DNA of 64,000 nt from Rhabditophanes sp. KR3021. Taxonomy: Eukaryota > Nematoda > Chromadorea > Rhabditida > Alloionematidae. Of the stretch, positions 42,600 through 55,764 are shown one piece after another; positions within the stretch are counted from its first letter, which is position 1; the number at the start of each line of letters is the position of its first letter. The stretch lies in NCBI GenBank assembly GCA_963281155.1, contig CAUJLY010000001.1:3410001-3474000 (forward strand), given 5' to 3'. A model generated the notes under the pieces. That model was not told where the DNA came from. It did not search any database and saw nothing but the letters and a program-made list of their open reading frames with translations. The position numbers and the translations under genes are program-made.

Positions 42600-44456
42600 C
42601 TACTTAAGAGACTCACTCACTGATTCCTTCTTTATGGTAGTGTTTCGGAATACTTCGGGTCTAGCCGTATCCCAAGCATGTCTACATAGTGGGCATGTTA
42701 AGTGATCTGGATTAGGAACGTAATGAACCCCTACGTTAACGACTATGCTGTTTGTTTGAACCCATTTGAGCAAGCAACTGAAGCAGCCTAAAATTAATAA
42801 ATAAAGGCACGCATTTAAATGAGTAATCCTAAGAATTTAAATACTAATTATAGCTTACCGACTTGCTGATAACAATGCATACAATAGACGGCATCCTGAA
42901 CATCATCTTCGAAGCAAATTAAACATTGCCCCCCAATATTTCCTAGTGGCTTTGGCAAAGGTTCGGGAGTTTCGAAGGGAACAACATCCGTGTGGAAAAT
43001 TCTGTTTGGCGGATACCCTCCTTCTTCTTCATGCATAGCCCGTCTTAAAAAATCACCCAATGGAAAGTCTACTACTTCACCCCCTCTATCACGTCTTTCT
43101 AAAAAATCGTCAAATATATCATTATTATCTGTGTGAATAAGGTCTTGTATACCATAGAGATTATTTAGGTCGCTTCTTCGCGCTCCTGCTCCAATAATGT
43201 TCCGGAAACGTCTGAAACTGATTGCAGCTGAATGAGATGTATCAGAGCTTGAAACATCTGAAGGAGGGGTAGAGAAATCTCTTAAAAAGCTTATACGATT
43301 TCTCATCGCAAGATATTGACGGTCTTCGTTTATTGCATTGGACGCCCTTTGGAAAGCAGCAATTCTTCTTAATTCCGCTCTTGATCTAGATGCATTTAAT
43401 CTGGGTGCAGCACGCCCTGTTGTCATCTGTGCAGTTCTTCTCAACGACCTGGGAGGTACAGTTGTTCTGAGATTTGCACTGATTCTGGTTCTCGCAACTC
43501 CCCCGTTCCTTGTTCCATGAAGAGACACATTGATTCGGTCTAAAACTGCTCTATGATTGCTCCTTTGAGGATACCTTCTTTCTCTTGGCGTTGGATCCCC
43601 GATGATTGCAATGGAAGGGGATCGTGGTGGCAAACGGCTACCTCTCTGTACCGAGGGTCTTCCTCTAATTCCCGTTTGGAGTGATGGGAAGTTATGCCTC
43701 GCTGGTGGAGCACTCCAAGTTGAAAAAGTCGGCACACTATCACCACTTTGACCTGCGTTTCTCGTTGCTTGAACGTCACTTGGCATTAAGGAATCTCCTC
43801 TTAAATTAAATAGTTCGCTTTGTGCATCGTTCATTTCTTCTTGAATGTCCATATCTTGAATATTCCTCCAAGCTGGTACATAGTGTGACATGATGTCTGA
43901 AAAGCTACCTCTTTGAGCAATATCTCGATGTTGACTTAGTCCCTGAAATGACCCGTTATCTGGAAAAGCATGTCGAGAACCGTAATTCAGCATAGTATTT
44001 CTTTGAAATAACTGATTTTCCAATAAAGTTGATAGAAAAACTGGCATGGCATTACTTGTGTTTCCAACGACAATATTGTTATTTAAAGGGCCCTCTCTAC
44101 GTGCAGTGTTTTGAGTTGTTGGAGGAATTGCACCTCCATTTGTGTTAGATGCTCTGGTTGGTCTCCTTCCTACTGGTCTTCCATTAAATGGACGACTCCC
44201 TGGAACTGCATTTGTTCTTCTATCAAAAACCTAAGAAGTACTTTTATAAATTAACTTTGTTAATAAACTAACAACTTCAGCGGCACCATCTTCTGGAACT
44301 TGCTCTAATACTGTTCTGGTACTCTATTAAAATAATAATAAAATGGATGTCAATTTTGCTTTCAAAACTAACCGATCTCAACACTCGACTCGACGTGTTA
44401 ACTGTTCTATTTCCTCTTGCTTTGCCTCGTTGACCTGCTGTTCGAGCTGTGGGCAT
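42600..44456 (-). CDS. Large disordered protein with a C-terminal all-cysteine RING-like domain
   Basis: Four exons, 44456-44373, 44323-44276, 44230-42859 and 42787-42600; 563 residues, all joins in phase. About 470 N-terminal residues are low-complexity, rich in Arg, Asn, Ser and Pro, with no fold recognised (for example RPFNGRPVGRRPTRASNTNG). The end has four CxxC pairs: CLIC (480-483), CMHC (494-497), CFSC (503-506, formed across intron 3) and CPLC (533-536), followed by RHAW. This zinc-binding pattern implies a RING-type E3 ubiquitin ligase, with Cys at the place where His is usual (an HC lies within CMHC). Substrate and family are unknown. Exon 2 is only 48 bp and its donor (GTTGTT) is weak. 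The gene is transcribed away from the next one to the right. Confidence 0.72.
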
Positions 44457-44795
44457 TGTTTCGGAAACTAAATTATTAATATTAGTAGTCCTTAACAACA
44501 GGTACGCGCAATAAACATTTACAAAAAATAAACACTAATCCAAAATTCCGTCTAAGGCAATTTTGTTAAACAAAGGTACTCTAAAAATGATGATATATTA
44601 GATACATTAAAAGTGGCTGCGCCAGCTGATGAATTCAATCCTCGTATTGTACTACATATGTATAAACATCCATTTTTTGTATTTTGAATACACTTATCGT
44701 TACCTAAACTTTATCATTTATTTCACATATTTTGATTTTAATTAACGTATGCATCTATTTAGAATTAACCCATTTGGACTAATTTTTCGGTTAAG
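44457..44795. promoter_or_regulatory. Divergent promoter region
   Basis: Only 339 bp separate the start of the RING gene (leftward) from that of the Thr-Pro-rich gene (rightward), so both promoters share this stretch. No TATA box or other element is convincing by eye. Confidence 0.55.
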
Positions 44796-45942
44796 ATGAC
44801 CGAGACTAAAAAAGATCAAACAACTGATAAGTGTGAAAGTAACAAAGGAAAGCCTAACTTTACTCAATGGCGGAGCAAAAAAATGGCATTTGGAGATCGT
44901 TTTAAAAAACGCGCCTTAGAATATGATGACAATGATGGAAATGATCTCGAACCCCTCCAAAAGCTAACGTAATTTGCATTTGATTTTTCCATTTAAACAT
45001 ATTTTCAGACCTAATCAAATTAATCTAGTGGACAAGCTTGTTACCAAACTCATTCAGCTTAACCTCGAGTTAATTGAGACACGAGAAGCATTCCATTTGG
45101 TTAAAACAGTAGATGTAATTGAATCAGTCGTTGTAGCTGGTCGCAGGGTCAAGGATCTTTCACAGAACGAGGAAGAACAAGTCAAGATTGAGAATGTCAA
45201 AAATCAAAGAAAGATTCTGAATGCTGTAAGAAGAAAGACTGTTTCTCTAAGAAATGCTACGTATTTTACTCCAAATCGAGTATCAATTTTGGCATCATTA
45301 TCTAAAACACCCTTTAAGACTCCTAACATTGGCAGCAAGTTTAGAATCGGGAATGCAAGAACGCCTTCCTGTTCCAGAACTCAAAAGCGGGCTGGGATCA
45401 ACTTATTTACGCCCACATTGAATGCCATCTCAAAGACAGTCAAAATGACGCCTTGCGAGGTAAGTGTTGAAATGATGACGATGAGCAGGAACTCGGGCAA
45501 TTCATTTGTCAGACACAGTAATTCACGGTTATCTAAAGTCAAGGTTCTCAAAGACAAGAAGCCTATGAAACCAAGAGACTTATTTGGTGCAAAACAAGCT
45601 AAGGGTAATGCTGAAATATCTTTGACAGGAGATGATGTCTTAGACTTGACCAAAACTACTCCTCCCCAAAGTCAAAGCAATTATGGCACCAATGTTCTCC
45701 AACAATCTAAATCACTCATGCATTTTGGGTCAATCGGTAAGCTAACTATTATTTGTATACCTAAAAAGTAAATGTTTGCATCTACTTTAGAACTATCTAA
45801 TAATCCCTTCATCGACGAACTCAATCTAAGCAACTCCAATGCTCCCTGCAGAAACAACGACAAACCTCCAAGCAGAGCCAACGAAAGAAACAAAACAACT
45901 AACCGCATACGTCGTTGCCTAACTGAGTACGAAAGCGATTAA
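44796..45942 (+). CDS. Unidentified Thr-Pro-rich basic protein, possibly a CDK substrate
   Basis: Three exons, 44796-44968, 45009-45736 and 45791-45942, with introns of 40 and 54 bp; 350 residues, frames continuous. The N-terminus is charged (KPNFTQWRSKKMAFGDRFKK), followed by a helical stretch (LVDKLVTKLIQLNLELIE, then EEEQVKIENVKNQRKILN), then a basic segment with repeated S/T-P sites: YFTPNR, SKTPFKTPN, RTPSCS, LFTPTLN, VKMTPCE. The tail is polar and ends RIRRCLTEYESD. No catalytic motif, signal peptide or membrane span. Clustered TP sites with nearby Lys/Arg suggest control by cyclin-dependent kinases and a chromosome or spindle role, but this is inference and no family was recognised. 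Confidence 0.75.
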
Positions 45943-46837
45943 TATACGTGTATAAATTGATATTAATAATATTTAATAATAATTAATTTTCGGTGCCTTA
46001 TAGTAAATCTTATTGATGGATATGTACTTAATAAAAAGATAAAAAGTACACTAGTACTGTTGTTTGCAATCACCTATAAATATCATACGTGTTAGTGATG
46101 ATGTTAATATGAGTATAAATATTTTCTACAGTGAAGCAGCAAATGTTCATTCATATAAAAAGAGATATAGTGTTAATATGTATAGATTTGTAGTGATGTG
46201 TGTCTTACGTTTAATAGTTGTTATAGCAACGCCACAAATACGTGGTATCGGCTCCTGTTTGTAGCAATGTATGATGAAATCACTATAAAGCCAAATTATC
46301 CCTATATTGATTTGGCAATATATATGTCTTTTCACAACAAAAATTAATAATCTATTATACGTTGTTTCAAGTCAACAGCCATTTTTACGAAAGCTATAGT
46401 ACATCTTACATTACGAAATAATCAACATTCATGCTAAATAGTCAGATATCACACATGCAATAGAAATACTAAAGTAAAATTGAAAAAGACTCGGAATGTT
46501 GGGAAAGTAACCATTTTGATAATTAGTGAATCAAAATATAAACCAAAAGCATGGTGTATTGTCCTCAACAAGAGTTATTTGCAATAAATTTAGTAAATAT
46601 AAATATTAAGGTTGGGAAGTATATAGAATATAAATATTTATTTTAATATTTATTAATTTTTGACAAAACAAGTCTTCTAATTTTTGTTCCTTTTCGTAAA
46701 TACCTTTTAAAAATGTAATATTTTGCACCATAAATCCCACACTGATGAATGGTCAAAAAGTTTGGAACAAAACGTATGATGCATTTGAGAAAGCTTTTTT
46801 AAATTATTTGTGGCGATTCTGTTTTCCCTTTGTTAGA
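45943..46837. other. Intergenic, holds the PAF1 promoter
   Basis: A+T-rich stretch between two plus-strand genes. Open frames of about 65 codons lie within chance expectation. No other feature seen. Confidence 0.55.
46030..46035 (+). terminator. Polyadenylation signal of the Thr-Pro-rich gene
   Basis: AATAAA 88 bp after the stop codon at 45940-45942. Confidence 0.4.
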
Positions 46838-48148
46838 ATGTCCGCATCAATGACGCAGAGCAAAAATAATGCAGCAGCTAAAGGGTAAGTATTAATCAAA
46901 TGTGGTTGGATTACTTTAATTATGGCACGTTTAGGGGTGGTATTCATAGAGAGGATCTAATTATGAGAACTGACTTCATTCAGACATTGCCCGAATTGCC
47001 GTCAGCCCCAAAATTTATAGAAATTCCGGAGTTAGGAGCTGAAAGGTAATTAGGATTTGATAAAAGGCAAATAATAAGAGCATTTAATTTAGTATTACCC
47101 ATGTTGGATACAGCACTATTATGAATGAATATAAATTAGAGCTATTTACAGAAGTGTCCTTGGGAATCGATGTGGATTTGATTGATTCAGCTGAATATTA
47201 TAGAAAAGATGGTGATAGTGGGGACATACATCCAACCGATGCCTTTTTATTACAGGACGAAAAAAATGAAAAAGACGAAATCTCAACTAGACATGGCCAC
47301 GTCTCTGTACCTTGGATGCGTAAGGCAGAATACCTTGGGGGTGATTTTAATAGACTAAAAAGCGCTAATAAAAGTAAGACCCATAGAGTTGTCGAGAAGA
47401 AGCAAACTACTAGAGACCCTTATGAAACGCTTGATAGTCGCATTGATGCCATTGATAGGACATTTGAAAGTATTAAAATCGCTAAGAAAGAGCATCCCTA
47501 CAAGAAGGGAGTGACAATGGTTGAAGAGTCTGAATTACTGCCTGATTTCGATAATTGGAAGCATTTGTTTGTAAATATGGCATTCGACAGAAACCCCTTT
47601 CCTAATCTCTCTGATGAGGCCAATAATAGATACATCAATGAAGCGTATTGCAGAGGCAATCAAGATGGCGACGGGCAACAGTTCTGTGAATTCCTCATTC
47701 CTCAAGAAGATCGGCAGGACGAATTCGAGGAAGACCTGAAGAATGGTAGAAAACATGCCCCTGGGGATGGAATTCCATTTGTGGCACAAAAAGAGTACAA
47801 TTGGACAGTCAAATTGTATGATGACGAAAGTGAATTGCGCAACTTTTTCTTTGTTTCAAGAGAAGGCAAAGTTTATTACAATGAAATGTCTACCTCAGTC
47901 AAACTGGTACATAGACCCAACAAAGGTAAAAATGGCAAAGAAATTGCATACAAAAAGAAGAACTGCAAAGTAATCTTGTCTGAACCTACTGAAGCCGAAG
48001 ATAAATCAATGGTAACATTTTTCTTCCTCGTCCAATTTAATCTTAATTTCAGAAAAAACGTGATAAATATTTGCACTTTCCAAAGTTTCCTAATGATGGC
48101 AATGAAAGCGAATGTTCTGGCGATGAGGGATCCGTTAAAGCTGATTAG
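46838..48148 (+). CDS. PAF1: RNA polymerase II-associated factor 1 (PAF1), short C-terminus
   Basis: Four exons, 46838-46884, 46935-47045, 47093-48011 and 48053-48148, with introns of 50, 47 and 41 bp; 390 residues, frames continuous. LPELPSAPKFIEIP matches the human N-terminal LPDIPFDPKFITYP; VPWMRKAEYLGGDFNR matches VPWMRKTEYISTEFNR; EYNWTVK and FFFVSREGKVYYNEM match EYNWNVK and FFIFREGDGVYYNEL. PAF1 is the core subunit of the nuclear Paf1 elongation complex, which travels with RNA polymerase II and promotes H2B ubiquitylation and H3K4/K79 methylation. The human protein (531 residues) ends in a long acidic Ser-rich tail; here only a short remnant (NDGNESECSGDEGS) follows the conserved core. 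Confidence 0.9.
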
Positions 48149-48217
48149 TTGTTGCATTTCAAGAGTTCCTATAAAAGTCCACCTTTACGTTTTAATTTCT
48201 TATCTATTTATGTGCGT

Positions 48218-48223
48218 AATAAA
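48218..48223 (+). terminator. Polyadenylation signal of PAF1
   Basis: AATAAA 70 bp after the PAF1 stop codon at 48146-48148. Confidence 0.45.
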
Positions 48224-48647
48224 AACCTGTTCATGTATTAAGATGTCTTAAAATGTATCAAGATAGTGTAATGTGCATAAAATACATAAGCTTATAGCAA
48301 AAATGAAAGTTCAAACAAATAAAAGGATCTATCTAATTGTATTTTTGATTATTCATTGTCAGATGTGTATCTTTCGTTTGCTCATAAACACTTATCATCG
48401 TTTCATTCAGGATTGCTGCGCGGTCTTTCACATCATATCGTCATAGTACTATTTAGTAAGTAATACAATATTTTGTAGTTGAATTTGTGTTTATTTTTAT
48501 GTTCAAATAGCATTCAAATTAACGAACCAACTATTTAGGTAGCGTCTTTTGTTAAACGGATACTCGTTATCAATTGGATTTCTTTGTCCTACTAATTATA
48601 TTTTGACAATGGATTAATGGTGAATAGTGATTTATTATTGAAATTAG

Positions 48648-48763
48648 CAATTACTTATTCCCTTTTGCTGGAACTATCAATCTAAACCCCATGCTCCATT
48701 AGTGAGTCAAAAGGCAATTTCCGAACAAAGCCACTCTTATTCGGTGTATGTGTGGAGTATGTG
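48648..48763 (+). CDS. Weak candidate internal exon
   Basis: A plus-strand acceptor (GAAATTAG, ending 48647) is followed by 38 open codons with polar, G+C-richer composition (SKPHAPLVSQKAISEQSHSY) up to a possible donor (TG|GTGATG). The minus strand of the same stretch is also open (NIDYGRITKPPSPHTPHIHR), so strand is uncertain. No partner exon was found. Confidence 0.2.
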
Positions 48764-48996
48764 GTGATGGAGGTTTTGTTATTCTTCCGTAGTCGATATT
48801 ATTAATGGCCTATAAATTGCCCTGTCAAGACACCTTAACTTTACAACACAAGGTCCCCTACTACCATATCATAAATTCAAATATGCCAAAATTCGGACTA
48901 CCTTTATAAGATATTTCATTTGAAGTAAGCCGACAAACTTACAAATGGTCCAATATTTCACTATCCACATTTATCCATATTTCTTGTATTAATTCT

Positions 48997-49102
48997 ATAT
49001 TTTAATTTCTTATATTATTTCCATATTTTAATTTCCTATTATTTTATATTTTAATTTCTTATATTATTTCCATATTTTAATTTTTTATATTATTTATCCT
49101 AT
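48997..49102. repeat. Tandem repeat of about 26 bp, four copies
   Basis: Head-to-tail imperfect copies of ATATTTTAATTTCTTATATT plus ATTTCC. Confidence 0.75.
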
Positions 49103-52100
49103 ATTGTAATACTCCTTTGTGTATCTACATGAAAATTATTCACACAATCATCTCCTTTCCTTTGAATTTTAAGACTAGTTGCTATATTGATACAGTTTGT
49201 TCTTCCTTTCTTGACCAATTACATTAATTGATGCAATGAAATGGAAGGCAATAAATCACTATGCAATTTTTACCTTTCTAATGTATGCATAACTTACGTA
49301 AAAAGGTTAGAAAAAGTGAATATTTTGCACGCTCAACTGCTAGAGTTTGCCGATGCCTTGCTTATGATACAATATTTTATGTAGATGAGACAAACTGAAG
49401 ATGGTTTTTTAGATACAAAAGAAAGACTAGACTTATTCATTGTTCTGCAAATAAGTTTAAAATGTGTTTAACATATTTTGACATATTTTTGAGAGTCACC
49501 TTTAGACTCAACTAATAAGTGCACCAATTGCAACATTTACAATATCTAATGCAATATTGTATGTATTCTAGTGAAACATAGCAGTATTGTGAAGCAACAT
49601 TTGCAATATTAAAGTGCAACATTAAGAATAATCTAATGCACATTTAAATTGAAATGATACTTCATTTAGACTAGGTTAATACATAATTTTGTTGAAGGTA
49701 CTATATTTAGATTTATCTTCTTCTGCTAATTAAATCTGATGGATAAACATCATTAAGAGTTAGAAAGACACCTTTTAAGCTAATTATGCATTAATTAACT
49801 AAATCAAATTCGTAACATTTTAGCCACATTAAGTATTTAGCTTACTTATACTGAGTTACTTAAAATATGGAATAGTCGTGGAATGTCCTTGAAAGTTATA
49901 AGACCTTCTATGAAATAAATTTAATGATTCATTAACGATACCACTCTCAGCTTTATAAGTTTTTAAAATTAAAAGTAACACCATTGATCAATCTCTCTTT
50001 TTTAATCTTATCACAAAAAGTGACGTTGCTAACAATGAAAAGATTCAAAATAACCTTCGCGCACCAAAATGACGTTAAAATTTTACTTTCATCATTCTTG
50101 TGACCAAGTAGAGATGATATATGTGTTTACTACTGAAATCAGTCCTTTTAATATTATTTATGTTTTTTAACGTATGATTAGCTCACATGATTAAAACAGG
50201 CACTACAACAATAGAGAATTACCATTTAAGCCAATGTTCCATTTCAGTTCCTTCTAACGTTTACCTAAATAATTCTAAATAATTCTAAACAATTAAGTAC
50301 TTATATTTAATTTCCTTCCAAAATATAAATTTCAAGCATTGTATGTACCTCTAATTGTTTCTTTTGACAGTTTAGAATAATTTTTGGTCACTTTGCTTCC
50401 GCTTCTCTAATCGCACCTGTAGCAATTGAAACATTTAATTATATTTTTCTAATTCAAATACATTAATACCAACACATGCTTATTTATACATATCTCTTTA
50501 TTTTTACTTGTTTATTTATACATTATTTTTATTAACAGACCCTATTTTTTGTTGTTGACTTATGGATGTTTGTGATACCATGAAGGATATGTATAAATAT
50601 AACATCAAACTAACATCTTATTGTCATACATTTGTTGATCTGAAAAATTTAATGTTCAAATATATGATATATGTATATTCATGCTATCACTATTTACCAC
50701 AACACCTGTTTTGTATTCCTAAAAGACATTTGCTTATATGATTCAATACATACTATTTGATACATTTTGACACATACTTTGATGTATCTGTTCAAGCAGA
50801 CATTTTTTGAGACGTTTCTGAATTATTCATCACATAGACTTCTTATTAAAGGTATATCTAATGTGTTAACTTGAAGGTTATTTTGTTAATTATATAAAAA
50901 TATTGTAAAGACGATGTAAAGCCTGTAGTTTGCTAATTAAAAGCCTTGAAGCTTTTTAATCTGCTGCCAAAGTCTTTTATCCAGATATAGATACGATAAA
51001 TAAATATTTTTTGGGTAATGCATTTATGTTAATCATAATACAAGGCTTTTATTAATTTTTATCAACTAAATAAATCTAGTTTCTTTTGTCGTCTTTCAAA
51101 GCGAGTGTATATTAAACTGCTTGCATAATGTGCTGTTATTTATGCTTAAACATTTATCTCATGCTATTGTAGGATATATTTTAATCGTTTTTGTATAATA
51201 TATTGAAATTATGCATCTCAATCATCTCCACTAATACTTATTTATTCACTTCCTTTTTAAGTGTATTATTTTGTAGATATCAATGTATTTTCTGAGTTAT
51301 GTCATTAGTATAAAGGTTCTCTTACTTCAACAAAATATTGCGGATAAAATTGGAGCTCTTTGTGTGTGGTAGTAATACAAATTTCTCAAAAATGTGGTTC
51401 TTTTTGTGGTTGCATAAATATTTTTGTTTTTTAAAACATGTCAATAGATGGTATTAAAATTAAGCTTGTAAAAGCGTTAACTAAGTTACTGTGAAACCGA
51501 AACTTTGATTCCGTGTTAGTTAACTTCACTATTCAAAGACCTAATTCTTCCTCAATTAAACCACTAATTCCCCTCAATTAAGCCATATATCACTATCAGT
51601 ACTTTCCCATTAAGTCATATCGCCATATTATTACATGTTATTTCATATTACTAAGCAATTCATTATCGTCGGATTTGTGTGAATTTAGAAGATTGGATAT
51701 ATTGCTTAAATTCGTTTTTATTACGCTTACGAAGCTACAAAGTTTATTAAAGGCTTTAATCTACGTATCTGTAAATGCTCACGAAGTTTATTAAGGTTTA
51801 TTAAAAGATTTAGTCTACAATTGATGTAAGAATTAATTGTCGTAGGTTTTAAATATTTGCTAAAAGTGTGCTTCCAAACACACTTTAAATATTTTTCCAC
51901 GTTAAATCACTTCTACTTCCAATATATTGCAATGTCGTTGAGTCATTTTTACCGATCTAATCTATTATATGTGCTAAGCCATGCATTTTGTTGTTGAAGT
52001 CACAAATTGCTTTGTAAACATCTTTGTTTCAAATTTATTTATTTAATGGTTTTGTTTTTGTTATTCCTAACCAAAAAAACTTCCACCATATGGCAACAGA

Positions 52101-55100
52101 CCCTAGGATCAACTAATTTTCTTCAACAAAAAACAGTTGCTCTTTTTAGTACTATGTGTTTATCAACTCATTGTGTGTATATAACTAGATATAAATAATA
52201 TCACCATAAATATTCATTGCCTTAAACAGTCAACAATTAAATGTTATTTTAAAAAGTAATTTTAACAGTCTTTAACAACACACATATTAATAGATATTTG
52301 CTAATTGTAAGGTTCGTTTACTGCTTAATTTGTGATGATAAAACTAGTATCTCTTATCATGTATTGGATGTTGCAATTTGTTGCTTAGATCTAATTGCAT
52401 GTTAGCTTTTTTACGCAAAAGTTGACATTCTGTACTTAAACTAGTCCGGGTAAAAGTTTTGTTGCAACAAAACATTTAAAGAGTTTATTGAGCTCTATGA
52501 AAATTGTTTTGATCAAAAGACGACAATATATGTGTTTGTGTGTGGCTCTGTCTGAAGGATGTTGTGTCTAAAGAATCAAAACAATTGTAAGTGATAACTT
52601 TAAAAAAAATTAAATTATTTGTAACTGTTATTTTCAATAAATATATTGAAGCATTATTCATTTATAGTTTTCACTTGTAGTTTTCGTTTCTTGTTTTCAC
52701 TTGTAGTTATCGCATTCACTTGGACCATCACTACTACCAAATTAACAATGTAATTTTTCAATATAACCATATGTATTTACTGATATGATATGAACATTTA
52801 GTTCTTTAAATGAAACAATGCATTCATTTTTTACCAAGACAATGCAAATTTTTACTCAAAAAATGAAAATAAAAAAATCTCTCTTATCTTCCCTCAACAT
52901 ATTGATAAGTATGATAAATATTGTACAACAATGCATATTTAATGTTGTTTCGACATAGTGCAAGTAAATGATCTTAAAGAAAAAAGTTTAATAATACATA
53001 TATTATTTATATTTATGCCCTAACAGCAGACAATCTCCCTGACATTTCCTCAAATAAATTGGGTCTTTTTAGAGAAAGCTTCACAAAATAAAGAGAAAGA
53101 TGGATATTTTTGATTAATGTAAAACAATTAACATTTTGCAAAGTTCTGTGATTGACAAGAGTGTATGTTTTTCAGTTCTATTTGTGTAATAATAACAATA
53201 CTAGACAGCTGATCCGACTATTTCCGTTAAAAACGTCTATGTATTTATGAGAATGTGAGTATGTATGTGGTTGTTTTGTTTCCTCTGACGACTCATAAAG
53301 CTTTACATCACCCCGTTAAAGGAAACGAAACTGTAATCTGTACTTATGGATACTTTAGAATCCACAAACTTCATGTTCTTTCAATTGCACTATTCTTTTT
53401 GTGTGCCATAACTGCTCATTTGATATTGGTAATGCCAGATTGTTTGGGCACCCTCATTTGTGTAGATGACAAGTTTCAAAATGATATACATTATATTTAC
53501 AAATGTATAAAAACATCCAAATAAAGAAAGAGTTTATTTTCTTTTTGTAGGAATATATACTTAACTATACACATTTATTAAACGCTCCCATATATTATTA
53601 TCACTTTGAAAACTTACAATTGTGGTGCTGTCGTCCAAATGATAAATGCCTTGGATGTGTAATGCATTAATTCTTAAGCAGCTCTTATTAAAAGTGATGT
53701 TATATGATTTTAGTAATACAAAATGATGAATATTAATTTTAAGATAAAGAAATACATACATATTCAGAGACACGTGAATGTTGGCTTGAGGAATATAATT
53801 TTTGAGTGACTAAACAGTGAAATATTTATTATTATTTTTTAGTGGAGATTACTTTTGTTTAGTCACTACTGAAGTAAATGGCATGGTGTACTTTGGCAAT
53901 TGTTTTAATAAAGCAACTTCTTCTGATTAGTATGCAAATATATCACTTTGTTTACCAAAAAACGTGGTTTTTTAAGATTAAACTTAAGAATAGCCTCGAG
54001 TTTCAATATAAACAGAGTACAATACAAGTTTATCATTTAATACTGATCAAGCACTGTACTCTGTATTTATTCTCAATTGATTTGTATGTGGTGAAACCCT
54101 ATTTTTCTAGGCTTATTCTAGTAAATTTAATGTAAATTGAAGCATACGCATTGTCATAATAATTACAACATAACAATTTCAACTGTGCAAATCAGGTGTA
54201 ATTTATAATTGTTGTCGAGAATAGTGTGGTGGTGTTGTTATTAAGAATGGCAATGGTTGGGTCGTTTATGTTTATGAATTGTTTTAAATTTGGTTGATAA
54301 TTGGGAGACTTATTATAAATTTATTATTGCTCCATTAATGATAGTGCTTAAATTATATGTATTTATATTCATAATAAACAGTACTTTAAATTGTAAAAAG
54401 CTTTTACCCGAGAAAAGTTTTGCCGTTGACAAATTAGATATTTTACGTGAGCACGGTCCCATTACAAGCAAAATTGCCATAAAAGCTTTCTCCTATTTGT
54501 GTTGAGAAAATATTTTTGTGTATTTGTTTGGTTGAAACGAAAATAATTTTCATATTATTTCCTTTTTCTTTCTTTTTTGACAAAAAAGAATATTTAAATA
54601 TATCCATCACATAAAACACCTTATTATTGAGAGACACACATTTATTGAATTGGCTCGCCAAAAATAATAATAACAAAAGATATATAATTTTCGTTTAGCT
54701 GGCAATGTTTGCTTTAACAAATCAGGATATTTACTTAATAAATACGATTGCTAAGACAATTTTTTATCTCAATTATTATTCCAGAAAAATGTCTTATATA
54801 TCTGTTACTTTATTTTCAAATCAAAGCTATGCTATTTACCCATCTCGCTCTTCTTTTTTAAGAACCATCTAAACTCCAACAACCACAATACTTTCAAGTT
54901 AACCTTTTTTCATTCGCGGATAATTATATACTTTTACCAATTTATTTATAGTGATTACATCGCAAATCGTCTACTTATAATTGTGGATGAATACTATCTT
55001 CTTCGAATTTAATCACTTAATGGGTTCATTTTGTTTGTTTGTGCTTCTTGGAATGATCATTTTTTAAGTTAGTCTCCACATTCTGTCCAATTTCTTTAAG

Positions 55101-55109
55101 TTCCACTAA

Positions 55110-55270
55110 ACTGAAATATATTTATAAATCCCGATAAACTGCAATAATATCTGTAAATTCCATAAACTAAAGTAATATTTATAAATCGTAATGAACTAAG
55201 ATAATTTTTTAAATTCCATTAAGCTAAAGTAATTTTATAAATCTTAATGAACTAAAATAATTTTCACAAA
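55110..55270. repeat. Degenerate tandem repeat, period about 28 bp
   Basis: Five or so diverged units built on TAAACTAAAGTAAT/ATTTATAAAT alternating with AATGAACTAA. No coding potential. Confidence 0.6.
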
Positions 55271-55518
55271 TTCTTTCAAATTCCTATAAACTTCACACTA
55301 TACGTTTTACTATTAATAACTGTCAATTCCATTATTTTTGTGCAATTTTAACAATTCCTTAACACTTTATCTCTAAAATAATTCTAAATATTTAGCTTCT
55401 TGACTCCAGTTATTTATTTATGAAATGGCTTAAATATTGTCTCCAAAATATTTATTTACAATGCCACATCAGCTTCACTAATAATCTCTTATTTGTGACT
55501 TATGTAAACCCATTTCAG

Positions 55519-55764
55519 TTTTGTTGTTTTTGGAAGCGTCGTCACGAAAAAGCACATCTTTCACAACATCACCATCATTGTCATTCGATACAATATATGG
55601 TCAGGATCAGATTAATTTATTAGTTTGGTGTCCAATCTGTCATGTTTTGCTCGTGTTGTTCTTTTTATTGGTTGGTACCTTTGCATGGTCCAATAATTTA
55701 GTTGGCTCGAATTTCAATTCATTCGTCAATGCTACTACCCCTTTGGCCACAAACCATCTACAAG
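55519..55764 (+). CDS. Candidate exon encoding a single membrane span
   Basis: Acceptor ACCCATTTCAG (ending 55518), then an open frame to a possible donor (CAAG|GTATTG). The peptide has a Ser/Thr-rich polar part (SRKSTSFTTSPSLSFDTIYG), a hydrophobic helix (VLLVLFFLLVGTFAW) and a following segment with an N-glycosylation site (FVNATTP). This order suits a type II membrane protein, or an internal exon around a transmembrane helix, such as a large neuronal receptor with long introns. No family is recognised and no partner exons were placed. Confidence 0.35.

Larger units (their letters stand above)
48224..55518. other. Gene-poor A+T-rich region
   Basis: No gene could be assembled. One candidate exon (48648-48763) and repeats at 48997-49102 and 55110-55270 are listed separately. 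An 89-codon frame at 53255-53524 (+) is within chance expectation. Confidence 0.5.

Noticed and set aside
53255..53524. An 89-codon plus-strand ORF with a hydrophobic centre
   Set aside because: Several ORFs of this length are expected by chance; no splice context or recognisable motif.
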